From assembly GCA_031769625.1 (NCBI GenBank), contig JAUIMM010000887.1, positions 136,501-200,500 of the forward strand: a DNA stretch of 64,000 nt, in the 5' to 3' direction. The notes under the pieces were generated by a model. It was not told where the DNA came from and did not search any database. It saw only the letters and a program-made list of their open reading frames with translations. This document shows positions 50,346 to 62,991 of this stretch, piece after piece. The first letter of the stretch is position 1. Every line of letters starts with the position of its first letter. This DNA comes from Taudactylus pleione (lineage: Eukaryota; Chordata; Amphibia; Anura; Myobatrachidae). Made by a program: the position numbers and the translations under genes.

Positions 50346-51330
50346 ACACTGAAATGAGGTTGTTACAATTTAAACATGTATGCATGATATGCGCACTCCT
50401 GCTGTCGCATGTGATGTTGTCAGGTTCGATGTGCTGCACATCAAACATGATGATAACGCTTGCGACTCCATGCATGTTAATGAAGGACGGAACTAGGGCT
50501 CGTTCCATCATACATTAGGCTTGTTCCGTCATACATTACATCGCTCTTATGTATAACCGTGGTATGATATGTAGTCTTTTTTTAAAGAGTCTGGGTGAGA
50601 CTTGGAAAGTGTATTGAGTGGCAAAATATCCTGTCACACAGACACGGCTAGAAGCAGGGACAGACTGAGGCTTAAAATAAGCCCCAGCATTCTTCCCGTG
50701 CAAGAGGAACGGAGGCATGCCACATGGCCAATCATGGAGGCGTGGCCTCATAGTACACTCCTTCTAAGCATGCCAGCAGAGCAGAGCACTAGGAGGCGGA
50801 GCTGCGCGGTCAGACCTGCAGTCGACTGTACTGGCCCATCAGGCAATCGGCCCTTCTGGCATTTGCCACAATTGTCAGATGGCCTGTCCTGCCATGGCTA
50901 GTAGTGACCCAGTATTTTTGGAGTTCCTACAGATGTCTTCAATTAGGAAGGAACCCGTTATCTGTTAAATCAATTTTTATTGTGTTTAAATCCAATAGAT
51001 AATTTAGTTTGCTTCCTGATGACTACATATTCTGTTAAATGGTAAATATTTCAAAGAATAAATGCAATTGACAGATTACAATCAGTAGAGAATGAATCAA
51101 CTTTTGAAAAACATGTTTTCTTGATGTTACATTTTTAGTTTGTATATGTAAACAAAACATACTGCTGGATTTGGCAACTAATATTAATTGGTTTAAAGAG
51201 GCTAGGGACTGGTTTATCTTTGCCAATCGGTGTGTGTTGAAACTGGATAAAAAGGGCTGCTGTGGTCCTGAAATGTATGTATACTACATTGACCATCATG
51301 GTATGTATATCCTTTTGAATAACTGAGGAT
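50346..51330. other. No recognised feature
   Basis: Unclassified DNA. Short frames (for example 50602-50901) have no family resemblance. Confidence 0.35.
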
Positions 51331-51333
51331 TAT

Positions 51334-52418
51334 GGGCCTGATTCCGTATGGATCGCTATTGCAATCGCATCTGCGATTACGCACACAGGGCTTGATTCAG
51401 ACCCGCTCCATAGATGCTTTCACATGTACCCAGTGTATGCAAATCTGTGAAAGGCAGGCAATCGCACGGCAAGCCATTAGCATGCCCACTATGTCTTGGC
51501 GTGCAATCGCAGGGTGTATTTAGACACCCACTAGTCTGTATTAAGACGTCCACTTATGCACGTCATCTCCAGGAAGTGTATGCAACCATTGGTAACATCA
51601 AGTACAATCGGAAGCGAATGCAGCACTTGTGGTCGACCATACCCTACCGCAAGCACTGCGAGTACTATAGTGTGAAAATCAACCATGTGACGTGTACTAT
51701 GACACTCTGTATTAATTATGCACGCCTCTGAAACGGCGTGGAGACACTCAGGCACGCCTGCGTTCGCACCACCATTCCCTCGTTTCCATCGACCAACCCC
51801 TGATACCACCCGTAAGCGGCTTGTCCTGTCACTCAGTCTAGCGAGCAGACTTTACTTAAAGGGCGATTGCTTCGTGATCGCATAGACTGGTTTGCGCATG
51901 CGCACTGCGATGCGTACACATGCGCAGATTGCAAACATTGGTTGTCTGCGCACGAATGCATCCTAGCGAGTGGGTGTGAATCGGGCCCACAGTCTCACTG
52001 CGAAAATATGCTAATGTTTGCAATTGCAATGCCGTCACAGCCAAACATAAGGACACCCACATCCGCCTCTTACACACATCTGTAATACTTAGCAAAATAG
52101 CAAAACCATCAGTAACATTGAGTACCATCACTTGCACAAGGTCTGACCTTACTCGGAAATTGCTAACCTCATCCCAAGCTGCGTATGGCATCGCAATGAT
52201 TAATTTATGCTCAACCCTGTAACGGTGCTCATAAGCACTGGCACGCCTGCGTTTCTCTGACCACCTTCCATCACCACCCCTAAATGGTCACTTCCTGTCA
52301 ATCACTCTGCGTCTCACTGTGAGACCTTCACGCACTGCAATGCATACGCATGTGCAGAACGCAACAATCATCTGACTACGTGTGTAATCACAGTTGTGAT
52401 TGCTAATGAATCAGGCCC
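51334..52418 (+). mobile_element. Harbinger-type MITE, outer, TSD tat
   Basis: The ends gggcctgattccgtatgg and gctaatgaatcaggccc are flanked by tat (51331-51333 and 52419-52421). The subterminal blocks gcgattacgcac and gtgtgtaatcac are opposed. Another MITE is nested 54 bp inside the left end. Confidence 0.85.
51388..51988 (+). mobile_element. Harbinger-type MITE (family B), nested, TSD aca
   Basis: The ends gggcttgattcagacccg and gggtgtgaatcgggccc are flanked by aca (51385-51387 and 51989-51991). The body carries the family B blocks (cacgtcatctccagga, gcaagcactgcgagta, cacgcctgcgttcgca, cttgtcctgtcactca). These resemble the right subterminal regions of both autonomous Harbinger elements. 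Confidence 0.88.
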
Positions 52419-52421
52419 TAT

Positions 52422-53989
52422 ATCATCTGTACTTCTAAGAATATCAGTATGCTGTGATACTCCTAGAACTTTCAGCAAATGCATTAACGGTAAGAGGCTC
52501 ATGGAAGGGGAGAGGGGAAAAATAAGAGGCTGCTAGACGGGGAGGGTGAAAGGCTGCTGGAGGTTGGCTAAGTTGGTATAATGTGTAAAGGGCTCTACTA
52601 TGTGGCATGATGTGTAAGTGGCATTACTGTGTCACAAAACCAAACACCCTTTTCGGGAGAGCACTCTTTGTGGTTTTCTTTAATTTTGGGGGGGCGTTGT
52701 CGGATATAAAAATTACCAACTTGCCCCGGGTGACAGAAATCCTAGTTTCGGCCCTGCACCATGTCATTGGGCCTTTTCCACTAGCAGTAAAATGCTGTGA
52801 TTCGATTGGGAGGGGATGGTCCAAATGACGCAATTCTAATGGAATCACGTAATATCGGTTCCACCTCCTCCCGATTCATCCGCAAATCTCTGCCTTTTGC
52901 TGCGAGGTGGATTGGGCTTAAGAACATGGTGCCTGCTTTCGAGTCTGGGGGGGGGGTTCTGGGTAATCAGATCCCAACCTGCGTGCGCTACTGAAGATAG
53001 ATGCTTGCATATTCCTTGTATCCTGCTTAACTGTTCTCCAGCTGTCCTGTGTTTGATTTCAGTGTCTCCTAAGCTGGGCACACTACACGATGTTTACCCT
53101 GCGTTCAGCAAGTGCATACACATTTGTTGATGGCGAGTCAGGCAGGGAGCAGCTAAACGTCATGCTGCATTCTGCAGCATGGCATTGTTAGCGACATCCC
53201 CCATCTGCCCTGCAGCCTCTGCCCTGAGCTCCAATTGTCTTTTTGATGTGCTGGAGGCAGATCCGGGGACACAGGAGGTGTAGGCTGGTATAGAAGGAGG
53301 AAGGGTGCTGGGTAATAGCAATGCAAATGGTAATGGGTTCCTTGCGCACTGGATAATAAAGGTTCAGGGTTTGCAGCAGGTAGGGTAGAGGTGCCTAACC
53401 CCTAGGTTACTTATATAGAGCAAAGTTTTACCGCGCTATACCCCTATATGTGGTGTGTGTACCTTAGTCTAATAAAGATTTGGATGGATAATGAGTGAAA
53501 AATCTGTTTAATGGTTAAACACAGTGTCAACCACAGAATTGTAATACATATATTTGTGACAGAAACTAAACAGGTGTAGAAAAAGATTGTATCAACTGAA
53601 ATACAATGTCACAGCCCTGTAATAAATGTACAAATGAGGTTGTTCACAACAATATACACTCAAATAATGACGATACTATGGAGTATAGGCAAGAAAATGA
53701 AACACAGTATTAGGGTAAATGCACACTGAAGTGTCCAGCTGGTTAGCGAATTGACGCTATGCTAGCTCATTCAATGATATAGGATAGCACGTCCCGCTTA
53801 CCTATAGGTCCGTTCCGTTCCAGGCTGGGTACTGGAGGGGTAGTGCTGGTTAAAGGCAAGAAATGATAGTCCCGACCAATGGTGTGGGGGGGGGTGGGGT
53901 TATGGATGAGGGGGTTTGATCGCTGGATGACAACACTTGTTACCTGCAAACTTGCTTTGAAGGAGCTTGGAGTGGAGCACTTCTGGTTG
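52422..53989. other. No gene; one hAT-like right end
   Basis: Around 52725-52770 the text ccccgggtgacagaaatcct followed by agtttcggccctgc looks like a hAT-type right terminus (CAGGGCCGAAACTAGG on the other strand). No left partner was found. The rest is unclassified. Confidence 0.35.
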
Positions 53990-54511
53990 CCAGGATGTGC
54001 TGGCTTCCCTGTCTTGAGGTGCTTCCCTGTCTTGCACACAGCAGTGCCCCTTTTACACAATGCCCACATTTGTGCCCCTTATACACAATGCCCACAGTAG
54101 TAGTGCCTCTTATTCACATAATGCCCACTATAGTGGTGCCCCTTATGCAATGCCTATTGTAGTGGTGCCCCTTATGCAGTGCCCCCAGTAGTGGTATTGC
54201 CACTTATGCAGTGTCCACAGTGGTAGTGCCCCCCTTATGGAGAGCCCACAGTAGTGGTAGTGCCCCTTATGCAGTGCCCCCAGTAGTGGTAGTGCCCCTT
54301 ATGCAGTGTCCCCAGTAGTGGTAGTGCCCCTTATGCAGTGCCCACAGTGGTAGTGCCGTTATGCAGAGCCCACAGTAGTGGTAGTGTCCCTTATACAATG
54401 CCCCATTATTAATCACCCTGTAATAGTGCCCCCAATAGTAGTGCCCCTTCTGCAGTGCCCTCAGCAGTGGTTCCCCTTATGCAGTGTCACCAGTAGTGGT
54501 ATAGTGTTCCC

Positions 54512-54870
54512 GCTAGGCTGTTTTAGCGGGGCGCGGCGCCCTGCCCTCTTTCTGGAAGGCAAAAAGCGCCCTGCCCTAACAGCCTGCGGGAACCATCTTC
54601 AGCCGCGGGTCGCAGTGTCCCGCGGGTGAATAAATGTGCGGTGACCCGGTCACCGCCGGAGAATAGACGCCGGGCACATGCGCCAGGCATCTATTCTCCC
54701 TGTCTGCAGGGCTTGGGGGCTGCCTGGCGTGTCCGTAAGTGCCGGGCACGCCCCCAAGAATGATGAAAAGGGGACGCGTCTTATAGACACGCCCCCTTTT
54801 CGATGACCATGCCCCCTTCTCGGTCGCGCGCGCGCCTTAGGCACGCGCACGGACATGCCCTCTCTAGCTC
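54512..54870. mobile_element. Hairpin-rich insertion of unknown family
   Basis: It breaks the minisatellite. It contains hairpins such as ggagaatagacgcc / ggcatctattctcc and gggacgcgtc / gacacgcccc. The borders and target duplication are not clear. Confidence 0.45.
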
Positions 54871-55048
54871 CGGTGCCCCTGCAGTGCCCACAGTGATAAT
54901 GCCCCTTATGCAGAGCCCACAGTAGTGGTAGTGCCCCTTATGCAGTGCTCGCAGTAGTGGTAGTGCCCCTTATGCAGTGCCCACAGTGTCAGTGCCCCTT
55001 ATGCAGAGCCCCCCTAATACTGTGCCCCCTATGCAATGCCCCATTAGC

Positions 55049-55326
55049 ATACCTCCCAACATGACCCTATCCAGGAGGGACACAATGCTCTGGTCCTGGA
55101 CTTCCCTGGTAAGAGGTGGGGCAAATAGGGGAGCCACACCAACTGTCATTTCACACACTGCCAAACAACACTGGCTGGGACTCACTGGTAGTTGGTGTGA
55201 CTCCCCTATTTGAATTTTGGACTGTACTGCAGCCCCATCTCTGGAGCCTCCACCAATTATAAATTACCAGGGAAGTCCAGGACCAGAGCATTGTGTCCCT
55301 CCTGGAGAGGGTTATGTTGGGAGGTA
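55049..55326. mobile_element. Palindromic MITE with about 60-bp arms
   Basis: The arms start atacctcccaacatgaccc and end in its complement (gggttatgttgggaggtat), with ggacacaatgctctggtcct paired to aggaccagagcattgtgtcc. Superfamily is uncertain. It inserted into the minisatellite. Confidence 0.85.
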
Positions 55327-55840
55327 TGTATCAGTAATCCTCCTGTAATAGTGCCCCCAATAGTAGAGCCCCTATTTGTAATGCCCCCTGTAGTAGTGCC
55401 CCAGTAGTAGTGCCCTCAATAGTAATGCCCCCAATAGTGCCATCTGAGTAATGCCACCAATAGTAATGCCCCCAGTAGTAGTGCCCCCTGAGTAATTCCC
55501 ACAGTAGTATTGCCCCCCGAGTAGTGCCCCCAGTAGTAATGCTCCCTATAGTGAAGCCGCTTAATAAAAAAAAATAACTACTTACCTTAAGCCCCACTCC
55601 CATGTCCGCTGCCATCTGATCCACGTGGCTGCTCCTCTAACTATGGGAGAGGTGTCATGACGTCTTTCTCATAGTGCACTGCGGGAGCCGACGTCTCTCC
55701 CCTAGTGTACTGCGGGATCCGGAAACCAGAGCTCAGGAGTGAGCTCCAGCCTCCGGCTGCAGCTGCAGGGAGGGAGCCAGGGCATCCGCTGGTAGCAAAA
55801 TCTCAGCGGGCACCCGGCAAATGGAGCCGGGCTAAGGTGG

Positions 55841-57240
55841 GTCGGAGGAGGCTGCCGACACCCGGCTTACCTACGTTCGGTATGCCGGCAGGGGCGGATC
55901 TAGACTGCATTTTTAGGGGGGGCGATTTAATGATTAATCTGACTCCTCCTCTTTCCTGTACTGGCACCTCCCCTTTCTGGTCCCAACCCCTCTCTTTCAC
56001 AGGTTATGTTTGTGGCCACGATGAGGTCTATTTAATAAGCCTTGGATGGAGATAAAGTAACCATAGATAAAGTCCCAATCAATCAGCACCTAACTGCCAT
56101 GTTACAGGCTGTTTTTGAAAAATGACAGGAGCTGATTGGTTGGAACGTTATCTCCATCCAAGGATTAGTAAATGGTTGTTGCCAGATCCAAGTTGAAGAA
56201 TGGACCTTTGAAGTCAAAACCACGTAACAGCTGCAGCAGGGCCGGACCCCTGCCAGTGTTACTATCCACGTGGGCATAGAGGAGGGATATAAACCTGTGG
56301 TGAGAGAAGCGAACCACTGTGCTGGAAGCATGGCGAGCGAAGTGCGCCCATGAGAGGACACTTTTGGCCCCATGTTCTAAGCCTTGTCCCACCCCCTTTA
56401 GTCACGTTCACGTGGTTGTGACGTCACAGGTCCAGTGAAGCTTCTCCTTCTAGACCTACACCTTAGTATTAGACCTCATTGATTATTACTATATATATAT
56501 ATATATATATAATGTATGTAACTGTTAGCACCAGCAGCCATTTCCCTACTCCCCCAGCTATCTCCCTGCTTCCTCCTCCCCATCCAACTCTCTGCTCTCC
56601 CCTCCCCAGCCATCTGCAGGCTCCCTCCCTCCCTCCCCCTTTTGCCCGAGGGCAGCAGATACCGTCCCCCTCCGCCAGCCATCTCTCTGCTTCTCCTCTC
56701 TCCTTATCTCTGTGCAGGGGGAAGAAGCAGACCTCTTCCTGTTCCCTCTCCCTCTCATCTCTGTCTGGGGGAAGAAGCAGCGGGGCCGGACAGAGGCTGT
56801 AATGTCTCACTGCAGACCACAGCGGCAGCATGGTGCGCGGGGAGCTGGCTGTGAGATGTCTCCCTCCTCGGCTCCCTGGTGACTGCCTATCACTGACACA
56901 CCCCCGGGGACGGGCGTACACAGCCCTGATCATTACAACAGGATGAATGAAGATAAGAGGAGGGGCCGAGGGGGAGGACACACAGCCTGCTCAGTCAGTG
57001 CATTACTGCATTAGGTGAGATATGATGACGGACAGACTGTGCTAGGGGGGGCGATCGCTCCAATCGCCCCCCCCTGGATCTGCCAGTGTATGCCGGGCGT
57101 CTATATTTCGGCGTGGGGCAATGATAGGCATCGGTATTTAGATGCCTATCATTAGTCCCATGCCGGGTATTCACTGTCGGGAAGCCGGCGGTCGGCATTT
57201 CAACCGCCGGCTTCCTGACTACATCCCTCCTGGTGCAGCC
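55841..57240. mobile_element. MITE of the 19930 family, split by a hAT-type element
   Basis: The left piece ends with cttacctacgttcggtatgc. The right piece (57089-57235) carries gcgtggggcaatgataggca and cgggaagccggcggtcggc, as at 19970-20060. The insertion between them is 55889-57088. Confidence 0.65.
55889..57088 (+). mobile_element. hAT-type non-autonomous element, 1.2 kb, exact TSD
   Basis: The ends CAGGGGCGGATCTAGACTG and CCTGGATCTGCCAGTG are flanked by identical tatgccgg (55881-55888 and 57089-57096). Inside is a small foldback (56030-56175, ccttggatggagata and tatctccatccaagg) and a TA repeat near 56490. No transposase is present. Confidence 0.9.
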
Positions 57241-58323
57241 TACAGAGCTGCCACAGATTTGCCCAGTCCATCCTTTGGACACTCTAGGCACTCAGCTTCT
57301 TCCTGCTCCTCATCATGAAGTTATGATGTCACATGTGCAAGGTGGATGAGAGGTGAGGCTGGACCAGGGCACTTTATCACCAGGCTTAGTGTTACTTTAT
57401 GAATGCTGTTATAGGCTTTTCAGGCACACCTCCAGGGTTTTGTTTTCTTATTACATAACAGATGTTTTAATGATTATTTTTGGTGCTAAATTGTAGTTGA
57501 TTTGACATATGTGCTAATGTCAGCAGTGATGGGGTTCATATAGGTGCACCTAAGGTGATATGAAGGGAGGTTTCCATGGCAATTTAGTAGGAGCACCTGC
57601 CACATAGTTTCTGAAAGACAGTGACAGTTGGTCACCAGCCAGGAGCAACTCCCTATTTGCCCCCTCCATCAGATAACGGAGAAAGATCATGAGGTAGGTG
57701 CTAGAGGGTCAAGCTTGGTACACACTAGGCAGCCCAGTTGAGCTGTCACTCACTGCTGCTTCCCTGCAGCATGTGTACGTACACACCAGCAAATGACCAA
57801 TATATATGTCAGATATATCGGCCCTCTTCTGTGCTGCAGAGCCAATCTGATATGTCTGTGAACAAAGGACGATATATCTATCAGTGTGTACCCAGCTTTA
57901 AGGTGCGCTATGAGTGTTCCCTGAGCAGGGGCGGTTTAGGAGAGGAGGGGGACGTGGAGTCTCCATGCATGTCTCTCCCCCTCACCTCTTGCTGGCGCAG
58001 TTACAGAGTAGACTTTGGCTAAATTTTGCTTGCTACTTTATTGCACTATTTGTTAATAAAGTAAACCACTCCTATACTAACAATGGGGACCTACATCCTG
58101 TAGAAAGCGTGTGCTACTTTAATGTTGAAAATCAAAATAATATACAAAGATAAAACTCGATAAATTGATTAATTGGCTTATTAAGAAACTTATCATGAAC
58201 ATTAAATGGAAAAATGAATTATAACAATACATTTGTTATTGTAAGAACTACAATATAGGTAATACAATGGGTAGTAAAAAAGATATTAGTTTTCAAACTT
58301 AAAATATTAATTAATGTAAATTG
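57241..58323. other. No recognised feature
   Basis: Unclassified sequence. The second half (58020-58320) is very AT-rich. Confidence 0.35.
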
Positions 58324-58366
58324 ATTAAAATTAGGGATGAGCGGGTTTGGATTTTCAAAATCTGAA

Positions 58367-58700
58367 CCCCCCAAATAAAAAGGGGTGATTTAGTTCATCC
58401 AAATAATTTTTACAAGGGTTATTTAATTAATCCAAAAATATACAGGGCCTTCCTGTGTGTATTGTAGGGCTACGGTGCCCTGTGCTGTGCATTCACTCCA
58501 GTCTCCAAATAAAAAGGGGTGATTTAATTCATCCAAATAATTTTTACAAGGGGTTATTTAATTAATCCAAATAATTTTTACAGGGCCTTCCCATGTGTAT
58601 TGTAGGGCTACGCTGACCTATGCCCTGTGTATATTCACTCCAAAAAAAAGGGGATGATTTAATTCATCCAAATAATTTTTACAGGGGTTATTCACTCCAT
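58367..58700. repeat. Tandem repeat of about 100-130 bp in the hAT copy 2 5' region
   Basis: Units contain aaaaaggggtgatttaattc, atccaaataatttttacaag and gtattgtagggctacg, in about three incomplete copies. It lies between the 5' end and the transposase, the place of the 160-bp array in copy 1, but is unrelated in sequence. Confidence 0.8.
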
Positions 58701-58725
58701 AAAAATAATGCACTCCATAAAAATA

Positions 58726-61376
58726 ATGGAGGACAAAAATATGGAGGATAAAATAAAGATCAGGAACCACTTCCTCCTAGTGCTGAAGCTGCACATAGAC
58801 ATAGATGACATAGATGATGAAATGCCATCAATGTCGTCTGCCAAGGCCAATGCCCATTGTCATAGTAGAGGGCATGTAAAATCCAAAAAGCCAAAGTTCC
58901 ACAAAATGACCCACAAAAATAAATTTAAATCATCTGAGGAGAAACGTAAACTTGCCAATATGCCATTTACGACACGGAGTGGCAAGGAACGGCTAAGGCC
59001 ATGGCCTATGTTCATGACTAGTGGTTCAGCTTCACATGACAATGGAAGTCCTCCTCCCGCTAGAAAAATTAAAAGAGTTAAGGTGGCAAAAGCACAGCAA
59101 AGAACTGTGCATTCTAAGAAGACATCACAAATTCCCAAGGAGAGTCCAAGTGTGTCGGCGGTTGCGATGCCTGACCTTCCAATCACTAGACGTGAAGAGG
59201 TGGCTCCTTCCACCATTTGCACGCCCCCTCTGCAAGTGCTGGAAGGAACATACATGCCACGCGCATGCGCAAGACCCGTAGTGAGTGAGAACTTCACTCG
59301 CTCCGGGGCTCGCAACAAAACGGCGCAGCTGTTGATGTTGATTGACAGCTCGCCCTGTTTTGTAGGTGGGTAGGGGGGGTGGCTGCACAAATGGAGGCAT
59401 TCCTGAAGGAACGTCTGCCATTTGTGGGCGGCCCTACTGACATCACTCATGATGTCAGTAGTGGACTTCGTGCTCTATTAGAGCAGGAAGTCCACTCGGC
59501 ATTGCAAGTGCTGAGACCCTACCTTAGGGTCTCCTGGCAATGCCGATGTTCGCGATAGTCTCGACCATGACCAGACCGCCTGCTAAAGCTGTGGGTGGTC
59601 ACCCAAAGCTTAGCAAGCTGCCTGGAGGCCGGAAAAAAAAAATACCCCGCCCTGATTCATAGAGAGTGCTCGCAAATAGCGAGCGCCTCTGAATCAGGCC
59701 CACAGTCCAGTTGCTGATATTCAAATTGAAGATGTCACTGTTGAAGTACAACAGGATGAGGATATTGGTGTAGCTGGCACTGAGAAGGAAGTTGACGAGG
59801 AGGATTTTGATGGTGATGTGGTTTGTTTAAATCAGGCATCAGGGGAGACATTTGTCCGTGGGATGAAAAGGCCCATCGTCATGCCTGGTAGAAGACCAAC
59901 AAATCCACCTCTTCGGTCTGGAATTATTTCTATCCAAATCTGGACAACAACTGTCTTGCCATATGTAGCTTATGTAAAGGTGTAATAAGTAGAGGTAAGG
60001 ATGTTAACCACCTTTGCGAGGAGGATGAAGAACGACAGCAGTCATCCTGTTGCAAAGTAGATAACTAAGGCCTTGAGAGCTACGTTGGTGTTAGACATGT
60101 GTCCGGTATCTGCCATTAGTGCAGTGGGATTTAGACAATTGATGGGGGTAGTGTGTCCCTGGTACCAAATCCCGTCTATATTCCACTTCACTAGGCAGGC
60201 GATACCGAGAATGTACAGAGACGTCAGAAAAAGTGTCCTCAGTGTCCTAAAAAATGCAGTTGTACCCAATGTCCACATTACCATGGACATGTAGAAAAGT
60301 GGAACAGGGCAGACTAAGGACTATATAACTGTGACAGCCCACTGGGTAGATGTATCGCCTTACGCTGCAACAACAGCAGCAGTGTCACCAGTGCAGTGTA
60401 GAATGATTTCTGTGTTGTGCAAGGTTCTCCAGCCCTTCAAACTTGCCACACGTGAAGTCAGTTCAGATACTACCAGCTTGAGTCAGGTCATTCCCCTCAT
60501 CAGGCTTTTGTAGAAGCAGCTGGAGAAAGTGAAAGAGGAGCTAAGACGGAGCGATTTCGCTTGGTATGTGGGACTTGTGGATGAAGCCCTTCATTCGCTT
60601 TGCCTGGATTCAAGGGTGCTCAATCTGTTGAAATCAGACCACTACTTTTTGGCCATCGTGCTTGATCCTAGGTTTAAACCCTACATGGTGTCTCTCTTTC
60701 CGGCAGACGCAAGCCTGCAGAGGTGCAAAGACCTGCTGGTGAATACACTGTCAGCTGAAGTGGAACGTGACATGGCAACAGCTCATTCTTCATTTTCTCC
60801 CGCAACTGGGGCTGCCAGGAAACAACTAAGATATCCTAACCAACCTGCTGGCAGTGATGCAGGGCAGGCAGGACCAAGTTTGGACATCTGGTCCAGACTG
60901 AAGGTCCTGCCAACAATTTCTGACATGTCTACTGTCACTGCATATGATGCTGTCACCATTGAAAGAATGGTGGAGGATTACATCTGTGACAGCATCCAAG
61001 TAGGCATATCACACAGTCTGTACCTGTACTGGTAGGAAAAAGAGGCAATTTGGGTGCCCTTGTACAAACTGGCTCTATTTTACCTAGTTGCCCCCCCTCC
61101 AGTGTGTACTCCGAAAGAGTTTTTAGTACAGCCGGGAACCTTGTCAGCGAAAGGCGTAGGAGGTTGCTTCCACAAAATGTGGAGAAGATGATGTTCATCA
61201 AAATGAATTATCAATTCTTCCGGGAAGACCAGCCTCCAGAACGTACAGAGGGACCTGTGGTGGTGGATTCCAGCGGGGACGAATTAATACTCTGTCAGGA
61301 TGAGGATGTATACAACACTGAAGAGGGTGAGGAATCAGTGGATGAGGAGGATAAGGATGACATCTTGCCTCCGTAG
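58726..61376 (+). pseudogene. hAT transposase of copy 2, broken
   Basis: Homologous to 5801-8914. The N-terminal part reads openly from Met 58726 through KLANMPFTTRSGKERLRP and MFMTSGSASHD, which shows the original start. A MITE insertion at 59250 interrupts it. The BED finger half (VNHL onward) is joined directly to ARRMK, a deletion matching copy 1 about 6655-7035. A second deletion joins ATTAAVSPV to QCRMISVLCKV, matching copy 1 about 7405-7935, and it removes the second aspartate block. Stops occur within RT-free helical parts (for example near 60059, 60294 and 61035). The C-terminal SERVFSTAG block and acidic end remain. It cannot encode an active enzyme. Confidence 0.9.
59250..59701 (+). 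mobile_element. Multi-hairpin MITE (family A), left-truncated, inside hAT copy 2
   Basis: The stretch aligns in order with 15540-16005 and ends ctctgaatcaggccc. About 85 bp of the left end are absent. Hairpins at the same places remain paired although the sequence differs, for example tactgacatcac/tgatgtcagta and ggacttc/gaagtcc. Confidence 0.8.
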
Positions 61377-61989
61377 AGCCAGTTTGTGCAGGGACAGATT
61401 AATTGCCAGCTTGTTTTGTGGGGGCCCAAATGAACCAATCTGTCGTGTGGCAGACCCTGGCGCTGAAATGATTGGTTTGTTAAAGTGTGCATGTCCTGCT
61501 TATACAACATAAGGGTGGGAGGGAGAGCCCAATTCCATCTTGCATCTGTTTTTTTACTTTGCATTATGTACTCTTTGGGGCCTAGTTTTTCAAACTGCCA
61601 TCCTGTCTGCCACTGCAGTGCCACTCCTAGATGGGCCACGTGTTTGGGCCGCCCTCTTGTGTCACTTAGCATAGTAATCCAGCTACCTCGGTGCAACCTT
61701 TTGGCCTAAAAACAATATTGTGAGGTGTTCAGTGTTCAGAATAGACTGGAAATGAGTGGAAATGAATGTTATTGAGGTTAATAATAGCGTAGGAACAAAA
61801 AAATAAACAAATTCTGTGATTTTAGCTGTTATGCTTTTTTCCAAAAAAAATCTGATCCAAAACCAAAACCAAAACCAAGAAGGGTGGTTTTGGTAAAACC
61901 AATCCAGATCCAAAACACGAAGAAAGATCCAGATCCAAAACCAAAACACAAAACATGCAAAGTGGCCGGTGCACACCCCTAATTAAAAT

Positions 61990-62454
61990 ATGTTTTTGAT
62001 TGAGAATTGCTGTTTGTTTTTATGGCATGTGTAGGAGACATTCTATGTAAAAAAAAGCATGCTAATAGAATACAGTAAGAAGAGCTTTTCTGAATATTCA
62101 AAGTTTATGTTTTTTGGAGATTATGGACCAGGCTATCTGTTGTTCATGAAAAGCTAGGAGAGGAGGACCAGCCGCCAAGTAAAAGGTAAGTACAGTATGG
62201 GGGGGACAGGACTGAGTAAGAGGGGAGCGGTGACGGGACGGAGCGATGGAATGGGGGGTTTGTCAGGAAGGAGCAACAAGATGTCAGAACAGCAGAGAAG
62301 GGGTGGGGCTATGAATATCTGTTGCAAGGGGCAACAAAGACAAAAAATATATTTTTGGGGCACTCTTGTGAATGATATTGTTATGAATAGTATGATGATT
62401 ATATTAAACTTAAAACGTAACTTTTCAAAAATTGCCCTCTAAAAGAAGTAATAC
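61990..62454. other. No recognised feature
   Basis: G-rich and AT-rich parts without a gene or repeat border. Confidence 0.35.
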
Positions 62455-62457
62455 TAT

Positions 62458-62660
62458 GGCCCTGATTCAGACCAGCTCACAGGTCTGAAGGACGTTTTTT
62501 ATTTTTTATGGTCCGGCCTTCTGGCCGCTTGTTAAGCTGTGGGTGACGACCCACAGCTTTTGCGAGCAGCCAGGTGATGGTCGCGATGGAGTGATTTCTC
62601 GCTCGCTCCGAGGCTCGCGCACGCCTGGCCATTGACCCGCTTCCGAGCGCTAGGTGCCTC
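62458..62660 (-). mobile_element. Family A MITE, one end only
   Basis: It starts ggccctgattcagacc after tat (62455-62457) and holds the hairpins cagacc/ggtctg and ctgtgggt/acccacag known from 15874-15922. It stops near 62660 without a second terminus. Confidence 0.65.
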
Positions 62661-62990
62661 CCGGAAAATACACCTACCCCAATTGACAAATTTATTAGAT
62701 AATTCTAAATGGGGAAATAGTACTCTTGCATATAATGTATTCGACCAGGAACAGGACTGAAACATCAGAGTTCAGTATGAGCAGCCTAAGAAGGGACCTC
62801 CGAATTTCATACTCCCAAAATGGTATATAGAATTTACATATGTCCAATGATTTAGACTTAACCATCAATTTACCATCTATTCATCTCCTGTTTAATTGTT
62901 GGGAAAAATGGGCATACCTTTTAAACCTAAACTTGCTGCCATGAATTGACATACATATATATATATATATATATATGTGTGTAATGATAC
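62661..62990. other. No gene; short TA microsatellite
   Basis: Plain AT-rich DNA, with an AT dinucleotide run at about 62953-62976. Confidence 0.6.
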
Positions 62991-62991
62991 C

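Larger units (their letters stand above)
53990..55840 (+). mobile_element. hAT-type element remnant with minisatellite (relative of 35555-36768)
   Basis: The minisatellite of gcccacagtagtggtagtg and ccccttatgcagtgc (54040-55560), followed by an A-run, cttacct, atgggaga and actgcgggagccg, has the same order as at 35755-36550. Both termini are missing. Two later insertions lie inside (about 54512-54870 and 55049-55326). Confidence 0.65.
58332..61981 (+). mobile_element. hAT transposon copy 2, internally deleted
   Basis: The ends TAGGGATG and CACCCCTA are flanked by attaaaat (58324-58331 and 61982-61989). It is homologous to copy 1 from the transposase onward but lacks the 160-bp array. In its place is a shorter array (58367-58700). 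The transposase has two large deletions and stops, and a family A MITE fragment is inserted at 59250-59701. Confidence 0.93.
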
